A stretch of 44,528 nt of DNA from Prevotellaceae bacterium UBA2738 (GTDB taxonomy: Bacteria > Bacteroidota > Bacteroidia > Bacteroidales > Bacteroidaceae). Of the stretch, positions 13,069 through 21,682 are shown piece by piece. The stretch is taken from positions 1 through 44,528 of the forward strand of contig DEJW01000011.1 of NCBI GenBank assembly GCA_002353585.1, given 5' to 3'. The notes under the pieces were generated by a model. It was not told the DNA's origin. It ran no database searches and saw only the letters and a program-made list of their open reading frames with translations. Position numbers and translations under genes: made by a program. Position 1 is the stretch's first letter. Every line of letters starts with the position of its first letter.

Positions 13069-15039
13069 ATGCTACGGAAAGTATTTTTTCATAACATAAT
13101 AATGGTGCTGGCGGTATGGTGTGCCGGCATGAGTCGCTGTTGGGCACAGGGGCATAGTCCGTCGATGCTCGACTCCATACAGCAGCTAAAGGCTGTGGAG
13201 GTGTATGGCAAACGACCTATAGCCACTTCGCAAACCTTGCGTGGAGAAGATCTGCAAGCCCTGTCAACGACATCGGTGGCTGACGCATTGAAGTATTTTG
13301 CAGGAGTGCAGATAAAAGACTATGGTGGACTGGGTGGACTGAAAACCATCAACGTGCGTTCTATGGGTGCACAGCATGTAGGTATCTACCTTGACGGAAT
13401 ACGCATAACAAACGCACAGAACGGTACGGTGGACTTGGGTAAATTCTCGCTGTCAACGATGGAAAGCGTGTCGCTATATAACGCCAACAAGCTTGACAAC
13501 TGCCAGTCGGCATCGGAATATGCGTCTGGAGCTACGGTATATCTGCGCACTCGCCGACCCACAAATGACTCTCTGTCACTGCAGCTGCGCCGTGCATCAT
13601 TCTCCACATGGACTGGCAAGGCAAACGCACAGTTCAAATGGAAAGGATGGTGCGGATTCATTGACGGAGAAATGACCTATTCAGAAGGTGACTACCCCTT
13701 TCGCTATCATTCTGAATATGAAGACACCGTAGGACGCAGGGCAAACAGCGACATACGCTACGGACGCATTGAGGGCGCACTGTTTAAGGGGGGATTCTCT
13801 TCACACATCTATTACTATGACTCAGAGCGCGGATGTCCAGGAGGCATAGTGAGGCGACTGAGCGATAAATACATAAACGTAGCAAGGGAATGGGACAGAG
13901 ACTTCTTTGTACAGGCAAGCTACGAGCACCAGTTTGCTGAGCGCCACAGGATGAGGGTGAATGCAAAATACACCAACGAATACCTGCGCTACTGCACTAA
14001 ATATCCAGAAAACCAGAACACGGCAAGGGTAGATAACCACTACAGACAGGAAGACGGCTACGGAGCATTATGCTACGGATTTATGCCCTGGACGTGGCTG
14101 TCGCTGTCAACCAGCTATGACGTTCGCTACAGCAAACTGCAGGCAGACCTCAGAATGTTTGACGACGTGCACCGCCTGGACCAGAAACAGGTAGTAGCAG
14201 CTCAGATGAACTGGCACGACATACAGGCTGCCGTATCACTGTTGCACCAACACTATCGCGACTTCACCTTTGCAAATGCAGGAGCCGCCGACCCGCTGGA
14301 TCGCTGGACGCCAACGGTATCACTCGCCTACACGCTGAAGAGCCTGACCATGCGAGTGTGGTATAAGAAGATATTCCGTGCTCCTACGCTCAATGACCTC
14401 TATTATACACAGGTGGGCAACCGCAACCTGAAGCCTGAATACACAAAACAATGGAACATCGGCTTAGAATATCATTATGACAACCAGCAATGGAATGCAT
14501 CTATTCAAGCCGACATATACTGGAACAAGATAGAGAACCGCATAGTATGTCTGCCAATGAAGGGCACATACACATGGTCGATGATGAACTACGGCTACAC
14601 CTTCTGCCGAGGTCTCAACGCAACGGCTCAGGGACACTACCACACAGGAGAGTGGCAATTCTCACTGCTCACCTCGCTGACATGGCAGCGCGACGTAAAC
14701 CGCACCGACCCTACCGACGAGGACACCTACGACAAACCTATATGCTATGCGCCGACACTATCAACCGGCATCACCGCAATCACGGCATGGCGCACGCTAC
14801 AGCTCACGATGTCATACCTGCACGTGGGGGAACGCATGTGGAGCTATGCCGACCCAAACGATATATTGGAGGCATACAACAACGTGGATGTGAAACTGAC
14901 ATACACCAAAGTGATAAAAAAGACATCCATGGGAATGAGTCTGGAGGTAAACGACCTGTTTGACAAGCAGTATGAGCACATTCCACGCTACCCCATGCCT
15001 GGAAGAAACTATAAACTGACATTGACTTTCGGAATATAA
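13069..15039 (+). CDS. btuB: TonB-dependent vitamin B12 receptor BtuB
   Basis: Outer-membrane gated barrel that imports cobamides with TonB energy. The frame is open from 12958, but that ATG lies inside the riboswitch aptamer. ATG 13069 (codon 38 of the long frame) starts a good signal peptide (MLRKVFFHNIIMVLAVWCAG...CWAQ) and gives 656 aa; ATG 13039 is the alternative. An N-terminal TonB-box/plug region follows, with SVADALKYFAGVQIKDYGG, INVRSMGAQHVGIYLDGIRI and SGATVYLRTRRP, and then a barrel of about 22 strands with the late motif IFRAPTLNDLYYTQVGNRNLKPEY. The chain ends NYKLTLTFGI. First gene of a five-gene unit with gaps of 6-21 bp. The cobalamin riboswitch upstream makes the substrate clear. 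Confidence 0.95.
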   Translation: MLRKVFFHNIIMVLAVWCAGMSRCWAQGHSPSMLDSIQQLKAVEVYGKRPIATSQTLRGEDLQALSTTSVADALKYFAGVQIKDYGGLGGLKTINVRSMGAQHVGIYLDGIRITNAQNGTVDLGKFSLSTMESVSLYNANKLDNCQSASEYASGATVYLRTRRPTNDSLSLQLRRASFSTWTGKANAQFKWKGWCGFIDGEMTYSEGDYPFRYHSEYEDTVGRRANSDIRYGRIEGALFKGGFSSHIYYYDSERGCPGGIVRRLSDKYINVAREWDRDFFVQASYEHQFAERHRMRVNAKYTNEYLRYCTKYPENQNTARVDNHYRQEDGYGALCYGFMPWTWLSLSTSYDVRYSKLQADLRMFDDVHRLDQKQVVAAQMNWHDIQAAVSLLHQHYRDFTFANAGAADPLDRWTPTVSLAYTLKSLTMRVWYKKIFRAPTLNDLYYTQVGNRNLKPEYTKQWNIGLEYHYDNQQWNASIQADIYWNKIENRIVCLPMKGTYTWSMMNYGYTFCRGLNATAQGHYHTGEWQFSLLTSLTWQRDVNRTDPTDEDTYDKPICYAPTLSTGITAITAWRTLQLTMSYLHVGERMWSYADPNDILEAYNNVDVKLTYTKVIKKTSMGMSLEVNDLFDKQYEHIPRYPMPGRNYKLTLTFGI

Positions 15040-15056
15040 AATAATATATAAGGTAT

Positions 15057-16319
15057 ATGACAAGACATTTATTTATAACAGCCATAGCATGTGTTTGCAG
15101 CTGTCTGTTCTCTGTTCTGTCTTCAGCGCAAGAGAAGATAATATTGCTGAACGAGGGAATGTGGCAGGCGGATAATGGACGCATGACATATTTTGAGGAT
15201 GGCGCAATAGTGAGCAACCAATGGTTTCGTGACAAAAACGGTTATAAACTCGGCGACACCCCAAACGACATAATACAGATAAACGACAACCTGATAGCCA
15301 TAGCGCTTAACTGGTCGAACATAATACAGTTTATAAAGCCTGACGGCACTGCCGTTGCTGCCACAGAGGATGTGCCTAACAACCGTAAGCTCTGCACAGA
15401 CGGCAAATATGTCTATGTAACCAGCTACGGACACGAATGTGGCACCACCGATGGCACAAAGGAATTCACCAAGGGCTTCGTGGCAAAGATTGACATATCA
15501 ACCTTCAAGGTGGTAGCCGCAACGGAAGTAGGATATGAACCAGAGGGAATAGCCCTATACAAGGGACACCTGTTTGTAGCTAACACAGGCGGATATGCCC
15601 AGCAGGAAACTGACCACGACTTTGAAACCACGGTCAGCATACTTAGCGCAGAGACCATGCAGGTGGAGAAGACTATTGACACACACGTGCCTAACCTATT
15701 CGGAAAGATGTCGCAGAGCGGACAGTACCTGCTGATAAACTCGCCTGGTGACTATTATGAGCAACCAGCGGCAGGCATGGTGTTTGATTGCGAGAAGGCT
15801 CTCAATGGCGATGACTGCTTCGTGAAGTTTGACCAGCCTGTAACATACAACTGTACCACGCTCGACGGAAAGTTTTTTGCTATCGGCTCCTCATTCTCAT
15901 ATATCACGGGGCAATATGAGTTCTATTATGCTACCATTGACCCTAAGGAGGTAATGGACAATAACGGAGAAAAAGGCATAACCGCTACCCTCCCAGGCTC
16001 ACTGTCAACAGATTTTGCTGATATGGGACAACCATACGGCATATACGTAAACCCTTACACTGGATATATCTACGGCACCGATGCCGCTTCCTTTGAAAGT
16101 ATGGGCTACCTGTACCAATGGACACCAGAGGGAGAGCTTAAAGGCAAGCATAAGGTGTATGTAAACCCTGGACACTTCCTGGCTCTGCCACCTAACGAAA
16201 GCGGCATTGAGGGGATAGCAGAGGAGAACAGCACTTCCACGGTAAACTATTATGACATCGAGGGACGTCGCATCACTCCCCCATTCAAGAAAGGACAACT
16301 ATATAAAATCTCTAAATAA
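15057..16319 (+). CDS. btuG: BtuG-like B12-binding beta-propeller surface protein
   Basis: Probable cell-surface cobamide-capture protein that docks on BtuB. It has 420 aa and YncE/DUF5074-like propeller repeats (INDNLIAIALNWSNIIQFI, DGKYVYVTSYG, YEPEGIALYKGHLFVAN, GQPYGIYVNPYTGYIYG). BtuG proteins characterised in Bacteroides are surface lipoproteins. This one has Cys residues in its signal segment (ACVCSCLFSVLSSAQ) but no clean lipobox, and it ends in a sorting-like tail (NYYDIEGRRI...GQLYKISK). Surface delivery could therefore use the type IX route instead; that is inference. The gene begins 17 bp after btuB. Confidence 0.8.
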   Translation: MTRHLFITAIACVCSCLFSVLSSAQEKIILLNEGMWQADNGRMTYFEDGAIVSNQWFRDKNGYKLGDTPNDIIQINDNLIAIALNWSNIIQFIKPDGTAVAATEDVPNNRKLCTDGKYVYVTSYGHECGTTDGTKEFTKGFVAKIDISTFKVVAATEVGYEPEGIALYKGHLFVANTGGYAQQETDHDFETTVSILSAETMQVEKTIDTHVPNLFGKMSQSGQYLLINSPGDYYEQPAAGMVFDCEKALNGDDCFVKFDQPVTYNCTTLDGKFFAIGSSFSYITGQYEFYYATIDPKEVMDNNGEKGITATLPGSLSTDFADMGQPYGIYVNPYTGYIYGTDAASFESMGYLYQWTPEGELKGKHKVYVNPGHFLALPPNESGIEGIAEENSTSTVNYYDIEGRRITPPFKKGQLYKISK

Positions 16320-16331
16320 ATTATCGCTATT

Positions 16332-19208
16332 ATGAAGAAACATTTACTTAGTATTATGGCACTGATGCTGCTCTGCATGAGCAACATCTACGCCACCCAA
16401 ATAGAGGTGACGATGAATGCCAAAAGCAAACTTATCAAGTCGTTTGTCAATAAGGAGACAAGCGAAAGTGTTAACGTCGGAGAGCCTGCAAGTGGCAACA
16501 AGTACACCTTCGACGCCGCTGACGGCTCCTATCTGCTGACGGCAACGGCAGCTGACGGCGAGACTGTATCGGGCACCATTCAGGTGGATGTGGATGCCGA
16601 CCACACAGCGTTTAGCATCTTCTCCCCAGAGATTAACGTTAAGAACACCGACTGGGTGTATGGCACAGACTATACGTTCAACCTTTCAGTCGTTACCAAA
16701 GAGGGCGAGACTCTGAACACTACCATGGGCGAATACACCAATGGCAAAAAGATGTTCATGGTGTTCAACGGCAATACCTATAACCTGGAGCTCGTGCCAT
16801 CTGAGACGCACCAGACAGAGGGCTACCTCCCTGCCACATACTCTGGTACTATCTCGTTCAACACGACGATACAGGCAGAAGCACCCATGAGTGCAGCATA
16901 CAGCATCAGCGTACCTGCTGGCGCTGACCTCTTCCTCGGCACCAAGACTGCACACTTCGTGAAGTTTAAGGAGGTGCTGCCACAAAATGTAGTTACAGGA
17001 GGCAATAACAAAGTATATACCTTCAAACTGGCAGACAAACAGGTGTATAACTATCGTGTGAGCCAGCCAGGCAAGCTTACTCAGGCTGGTATCTTCACCA
17101 TGAGCATTGATGCCTCAAAACGTCCGATACTTGCCTTCACCGATGCCGACATGACGGCTAAAGACCCTAAGTTTATAGACCATGACGTAGCATCTAACAA
17201 CGGCTATAACGTAGGCGATATGTTCCTGAACATAAATCCTGCAGGACACCTGAAACTGGCTAACATAGGTGACACTTATGACATTCTGCCAATGCGCAAC
17301 TGGGAACTCATAGATGGTATCACGAGCAACTACTTCATTGAGCCAGACTTCCACTTCACTGTCGTGAACACTAACGGTCAGGAAGACAACTCTGTAGTAA
17401 AGGTAGAGAACGAACTGCTGACGGCTGTAGGCACAGGTACGGCAATCGTGCTCGTGACATACGATGCCATGCACGTCAATTCATATAGTGGAGTTACACA
17501 GAAAGACTTCGTAGGAGGTGCTGACTGGGGAGCTATATGGCCTGAGAATACTGCTGCCTTCGTAGTAACCGTGGGCGAGCAGGCTACAGGCATCACTCCG
17601 AATATTACCATCAACAAGGACTATCTCACAACCGTTACCCCTTGGGGTGGAGGTGCTCCTATTGATACTAAGCTGGCTATGGAGAATGTTGATGCCGAGT
17701 TTGACGTACTCTACTACCTCGACACGGAAGAAGGCTATGACTACACCTTCACACCTGAGGGAGTTGCATCAGTAACTTTGGCTCGTCCTACCATCGGCAC
17801 CAACTCTGCATCATACACAGGATTCAGCGAGGAAGGCGTAACAAAGAACGAAGACGGCAGCTATACTCTCCGCCTCACATTCGGACGCAACATTGTCTGC
17901 CTTACCGATGCATCAGGCAAGAGTGTATATCAGGTTATGACGGCGAAGCCTTGTCATCGCGACATTAAGGTTGGTGACGAGATAGTAACCAGCGTGAAGC
18001 CTGGCGATAAAGTCACAGTGCAGTACTCTGGTTTGTATCATCCGGCTGGCAAACTGTCTGGCATACACAATTTCAATGCCTTCCTTGACTATAAGAAGCC
18101 TGCTGATGGCGTAACCGTAACAAAAGGTAAGGGTAACCAGTACACCATGGCTAATGCACCTGCTTCACAGGCGGTTTCATTCACCGTGCCTGCTGACTGG
18201 ACCAAGTCAACCATAGAGATAGCTGACGGCGTAATGGGCATAGGTGGTTTTGGTGACCCTGTGGGCAACCACCGCTCTACATCTAAGACAACAGGTCGCG
18301 CACCTAACTTCACGGCTATATCCCAGACAGCTGTCTTCGGTCGTGTGCCGGCTATAACTCTGGATGTTGACCTTCCTTTTGTCGTTGCCGATTTTGAGGA
18401 CATTACCGTACCTGCTGAGGGTCACATGAGCGTAAGCACCGAGGATGACGACGAACGCACTGAGTTCACAAGCGGAAACTTTGAGTTCAAGACTGGCTGT
18501 ATGCATGACTATAACTATTGGTACTGGTTCGGCTATGCTAACCAGACAGACACCAAATATGAGACTCTTGACGATCAGTGGAAGAACGTTGTCGGCGGAG
18601 GCTATGACGGCTCAAGCAACTACGGCGTAGCGTATGCTGCTGCATTCAACGGACCATGCTACGTTACCGTACTCAACTATGGAAGTGGCATAGAGATTCC
18701 TGGCTTCTACATCACCAACAGCAGCTATGCACACAGCTCTATGAGCAATGGCGACGGCTTTGCTAAGAAGTTTGGCAAGGGTGACTGGTTCAAGCTTACC
18801 ATCACTGGCTATGATGCTAACGATGATGAGACTGGCACTAAGGAATACTACCTTGCCGACCTGCGCGATGCTGACAAGGCTTACATCATCAATGACTGGC
18901 GCTACGTTGACCTCAGCGGTCTGGGTAAAGTGAAGAAGCTCAGCTTCGCACTGTCAAGCTCTGACAATGGTGATTATGGCATGAACACCCCTGCATACTT
19001 CTGCTTCGATAACTTCGGTGCTGAGGGTACGGAGGTTCTGCCTGATAAGAATGTTGACCCAACGCCAACAGGTATCAAAGAGGTAAATGCTGAGTCTGCA
19101 ACGTCTGGCAACTTCTTCGATGCACTCGGTCGTCGTAGCTCTGCTACCACAAGAGGCCTCAGCATCATAAAGATGGCTGATGGTTCTGTTCGTAAGGTGC
19201 TCAAATAA
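16332..19208 (+). CDS. Large DUF4465 surface protein of the B12 operon
   Basis: Secreted protein of 958 aa, 12 bp after the btuG-like gene. Signal peptide 1-21 (ends IYA). The N-terminal two thirds are Ig-like beta modules of unknown role. The C-terminal domain (about 680-895) is a clear DUF4465: VVADFEDITVPAEG, FTSGNFEFKTGC, WYWFGYANQTDT, GFYITNSSYAHSSM, FAKKFGKGDWFKL, YYLADLRDADK, DWRYVDLSGLGKVKKLSF, TPAYFCFDNFG. DUF4465 proteins recur in Bacteroidetes B12 loci, and at least one accessory protein class there (BtuH) binds B12 directly; I am not certain this is the same protein. A sorting-like tail ends it (NFFDALGRRSS...GSVRKVLK). Likely role: an additional surface cobamide binder. Confidence 0.85.
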   Translation: MKKHLLSIMALMLLCMSNIYATQIEVTMNAKSKLIKSFVNKETSESVNVGEPASGNKYTFDAADGSYLLTATAADGETVSGTIQVDVDADHTAFSIFSPEINVKNTDWVYGTDYTFNLSVVTKEGETLNTTMGEYTNGKKMFMVFNGNTYNLELVPSETHQTEGYLPATYSGTISFNTTIQAEAPMSAAYSISVPAGADLFLGTKTAHFVKFKEVLPQNVVTGGNNKVYTFKLADKQVYNYRVSQPGKLTQAGIFTMSIDASKRPILAFTDADMTAKDPKFIDHDVASNNGYNVGDMFLNINPAGHLKLANIGDTYDILPMRNWELIDGITSNYFIEPDFHFTVVNTNGQEDNSVVKVENELLTAVGTGTAIVLVTYDAMHVNSYSGVTQKDFVGGADWGAIWPENTAAFVVTVGEQATGITPNITINKDYLTTVTPWGGGAPIDTKLAMENVDAEFDVLYYLDTEEGYDYTFTPEGVASVTLARPTIGTNSASYTGFSEEGVTKNEDGSYTLRLTFGRNIVCLTDASGKSVYQVMTAKPCHRDIKVGDEIVTSVKPGDKVTVQYSGLYHPAGKLSGIHNFNAFLDYKKPADGVTVTKGKGNQYTMANAPASQAVSFTVPADWTKSTIEIADGVMGIGGFGDPVGNHRSTSKTTGRAPNFTAISQTAVFGRVPAITLDVDLPFVVADFEDITVPAEGHMSVSTEDDDERTEFTSGNFEFKTGCMHDYNYWYWFGYANQTDTKYETLDDQWKNVVGGGYDGSSNYGVAYAAAFNGPCYVTVLNYGSGIEIPGFYITNSSYAHSSMSNGDGFAKKFGKGDWFKLTITGYDANDDETGTKEYYLADLRDADKAYIINDWRYVDLSGLGKVKKLSFALSSSDNGDYGMNTPAYFCFDNFGAEGTEVLPDKNVDPTPTGIKEVNAESATSGNFFDALGRRSSATTRGLSIIKMADGSVRKVLK

Positions 19209-19214
19209 CCCCAA

Positions 19215-20402
19215 ATGAAAAATTTTTGTATTTTCCTGATAATTGCGGTGCTTTCTGCCCTTGCCTCGTGCACGGGTGGAGGCACCGCTTCTTTTTCGGA
19301 AGAGAACATAGGGCTTAGTTATGCCAAACTGATAGAAATAAGGCAGGGCGACGGATATGTGGTTGCTGATGTATGGAATCCTTGGAAGAAGGATGGCAGC
19401 AAGAAAGAGAAAGACGATAAGGTGCTGCTGCATCGCTATGTACTTGTGCCAAGCGATGGTGAGATGCCAGAAAATCTCCCCCAAGGCGAACTGATTCGCA
19501 CACCACTCAAAAAGTCTGTGGTATATACCTCTGTGCACACCAGTTTGTTCGATGAACTTGGCGGCTACGAGGCAATCAAGGGTGTGTGCGACAAGGAATA
19601 TATGTATCTGGACAAGATACGTAAGGATGTGGCTAAGGGTAAGATAACAGACTGCGGACTGGGCACTAACCCTGACATTGAGCGAATCATAGAACTGAAT
19701 CCTGATGCCATACTCCTGTCGCCCTTCGAGAATGCTGGCACATACGGCAAGTTGGGTAAGCTGGGCATTCCCATCATAGAGTGTGCCGACTACATGGAGA
19801 ACAGTGCCTTAGGCAGAGCCGAGTGGGTGAGATTCTATGGTATGCTGATAGGCAAGGAGAAAGAGGCTGACAGCCTGTTTAACGCTGTGGAGGCAGACTA
19901 TAACGCTACTAAGGCTTTGGTGAAGAATGCCAAGAACAGACCTACTGCCGTAACTGAAAAGAAATACGGCTCTACATGGTATGTGGCTGGTGCTCTGAGT
20001 ACGGTGGGCGGACTGCTCTCTGATGCTGGTGCCGACTATGTGTTCTACGACGAAAAGGTGTCAGGCAGTGTGCCTATGGCGCCAGAAGTGGTGTTTGACC
20101 GTGCCCAGCAGGCAGACATCTGGATTTTTAAGTATAACCAGGCGGTGGACATAACCAGCGACCAACTGGCAGCAGAATGGGGTAACTACTCAAAGATGAA
20201 GGCTTTTAAGCAGGGAAATGTGTATCAGTGCAACCTCAGTCTTGTGCCTTACTATGAAGAAACACCTTTTCACCCCAACATTCTGCTGAAGGACTATGTG
20301 AAAATATTCCATCCAGAGGTACTTAAAGACTACCAGCTGCGTTATTATAAAAGACTCACCCCCACCCCCTCTCTTGAAAAGAGGGGAGGTATTACCAGAT
20401 AA
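19215..20402 (+). CDS. btuF: Periplasmic B12-binding lipoprotein BtuF-like
   Basis: ABC-transporter substrate-binding lipoprotein, 395 aa, starting 6 bp after the DUF4465 gene. Lipobox LASC gives lipidated Cys19. The BtuF/FhuD helical-backbone fold shows in KSVVYTSVHTSLFDELGGYEAIKGVCD, ITDCGLGTNPDIERIIELNPDAILLSP, GIPIIECADYMENSALGRAEWVRFYG and STWYVAGALSTVGGLLSDAGADYVF. The C-terminal residues RLTPTPSLEKRGGITR are encoded by a CCCCTCTC hairpin repeat (20353-20387) and look like an acquired tail. Cobamide as ligand is inferred from the operon; on sequence alone an iron-siderophore binder would also fit. Confidence 0.88.
   Translation: MKNFCIFLIIAVLSALASCTGGGTASFSEENIGLSYAKLIEIRQGDGYVVADVWNPWKKDGSKKEKDDKVLLHRYVLVPSDGEMPENLPQGELIRTPLKKSVVYTSVHTSLFDELGGYEAIKGVCDKEYMYLDKIRKDVAKGKITDCGLGTNPDIERIIELNPDAILLSPFENAGTYGKLGKLGIPIIECADYMENSALGRAEWVRFYGMLIGKEKEADSLFNAVEADYNATKALVKNAKNRPTAVTEKKYGSTWYVAGALSTVGGLLSDAGADYVFYDEKVSGSVPMAPEVVFDRAQQADIWIFKYNQAVDITSDQLAAEWGNYSKMKAFKQGNVYQCNLSLVPYYEETPFHPNILLKDYVKIFHPEVLKDYQLRYYKRLTPTPSLEKRGGITR
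20353..20387. repeat. CCCCTCTC hairpin element inside the btuF 3' end
   Basis: GACTCACCCCCA, then CCCCTCT (20366-20372) pairing with AGAGGGG (20380-20386). Translated in frame as RLTPTPSLEKRG. Confidence 0.85.
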
Positions 20403-20423
20403 TCAATAGCATTTGCACTATTT

Positions 20424-21518
20424 ATGACAGACGAAGAAACAGGAAATAAAAAGAAATCTTGGTTACGTTTTCTATTTGTTCCCCTCTCTCGCAGAGAGGG
20501 GGTAGGGGTGAGTCTGGTGGTGCTTTCGTTTCTTATTATCCTCAACCTGCTCATCGGCTCAGTCTCCATTCCTGCCATTGAGGTGTGGAATGCACTGACA
20601 GGAGGCGAGGTGGCGAAGGAGAGCTGGCGATACATAGTGATGGAGTCGCGAGTGCCCCAAACCATCACAGCCACACTCTGTGGTGCCAGCCTTGCCGTTT
20701 CGGGTCTGCTGTTGCAGACTACCTTCCGCAACCCCCTGGCTGGTCCGTCGATACTGGGTATCACCAATGGCGCCAGCGTAGGTGTGGCGATAGTGATGCT
20801 GATAACAGGTGGCATAATAAGTCTGGGCAGTGGCGATAATTCTCAATCCTCAATTCTCAATATTCAATTCATTGGCAGCATCGCCGTTGTCATTGGCGCC
20901 TTCATAGGTTCTCTGCTCATAATCTTTCTGCTTTTGGCGGTTTCATCGGTAATTAAGAACAGTATCATGCTCCTCATAGTGGGTATTATGGTGAGCTATC
21001 TTGCCTCATCCATCGTGATGCTGCTCAACATTTTTGCCAATGCCGACAACATCCACACCTATGTTATGTGGGGTATGGGCAGCTTCTCTGATGTCACCTT
21101 GAGGCAACTGCCGTTCTTCTCTGTGGTGAGTATCATAGGACTGGTGCTTGCCATCCTGCTCATCAAACCCCTCAATGCCCTGTTGCTGGGTGAGGGCTAT
21201 GCCACTAATCTGGGCATCAAGACCCAGAGAGTTCGCCGTTGGCTGCTTATTACTACAGGCATACTGACAGCTACAGCCACAGCCTATTGCGGACCAGTAG
21301 CCTTCATAGGACTGGCTGTGCCACACATAGCCCGACTGATAGTTCGCACCTCAGACCATTCAGTGCTGCTGCCAGCCACCATGTTGTGTGGAGCCAGCAT
21401 AGCCCTGCTGTGCAACATCATCTGTCAGCTGCCTGAAAACATGATAATACCCCTCAATGCAGTAACCCCAATCTTTGGTGCTCCTGTGATAATATACATT
21501 ATCTTTAGGAAAAGATAG
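20424..21518 (+). CDS. btuC: B12 ABC transporter permease BtuC-like
   Basis: FecCD-family inner-membrane permease, 364 aa, about ten membrane segments. Family motifs: RVPQTITATLCGASLAVSGLLLQ, NPLAGPSILGITNGASVG, WGMGSFSDV and the ATPase-contact region GLAVPHIARLI. Last gene of the B12 operon, 21 bp after btuF. Two in-frame repeats are built in: residues about 20-31 (VPLSRREGVGVS) come from a CCCCTCTC hairpin element next to the first membrane helix, and residues 139-150 (NSQSSILNIQFI) come from a TTCTCAATnnTCAA tandem repeat, apparently in a loop. Neither belongs to the family. No ATPase gene follows, so the partner must be encoded elsewhere. Substrate inferred from the riboswitch operon. Confidence 0.9.
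   Translation: MTDEETGNKKKSWLRFLFVPLSRREGVGVSLVVLSFLIILNLLIGSVSIPAIEVWNALTGGEVAKESWRYIVMESRVPQTITATLCGASLAVSGLLLQTTFRNPLAGPSILGITNGASVGVAIVMLITGGIISLGSGDNSQSSILNIQFIGSIAVVIGAFIGSLLIIFLLLAVSSVIKNSIMLLIVGIMVSYLASSIVMLLNIFANADNIHTYVMWGMGSFSDVTLRQLPFFSVVSIIGLVLAILLIKPLNALLLGEGYATNLGIKTQRVRRWLLITTGILTATATAYCGPVAFIGLAVPHIARLIVRTSDHSVLLPATMLCGASIALLCNIICQLPENMIIPLNAVTPIFGAPVIIYIIFRKR
20481..20514. repeat. CCCCTCTC hairpin element inside btuC
   Basis: CCCCTCTC (20481-20488) and GAGAGGGG (20494-20501), then the GTAGGGGTGAGTC tail. The orientation is opposite to the btuF copy, so it is read in a different frame as VPLSRREGVGVS. Confidence 0.85.
20839..20873. repeat. TTCTCAAT-type tandem repeat inside btuC
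   Basis: Degenerate units of TTCTCAATCC, TCAATTCTCAA and TATTCAATTC, read in frame as SQSSILNIQFI. Similar simple repeats are otherwise intergenic in this window. Confidence 0.65.
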
Positions 21519-21535
21519 CAGGGGAAGGCATACCT

Positions 21536-21682
21536 ACTAAAGACAAAAGCATAGTAACTAAAGACAAAAGCATAGCCACTGATTAGAGTAGCTATGCTTT
21601 TATGTAGAATTAACTAGTTAATTTTAAGAATTTGCTAGTTAATTTTGAAAATTTACTAGTTAATTTAAGGTAGAAGCTATGC
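21536..21682. repeat. 21-bp-period array, second locus (seven units)
   Basis: Seven successive 21-bp units fill the btuC-YfhO gap and run over the YfhO stop codon. Two are near-identical units starting ACTAAAGACAAAAGCATAG, then comes one with GCTATGCTTTT in reverse complement, then three ending CTAGTT, and a last one ending AGCTATGC. It shares period and the GCTATGCTTTTA word with 5158-5170. Frames are closed by stops, so this copy is not protein-coding. Confidence 0.65.
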
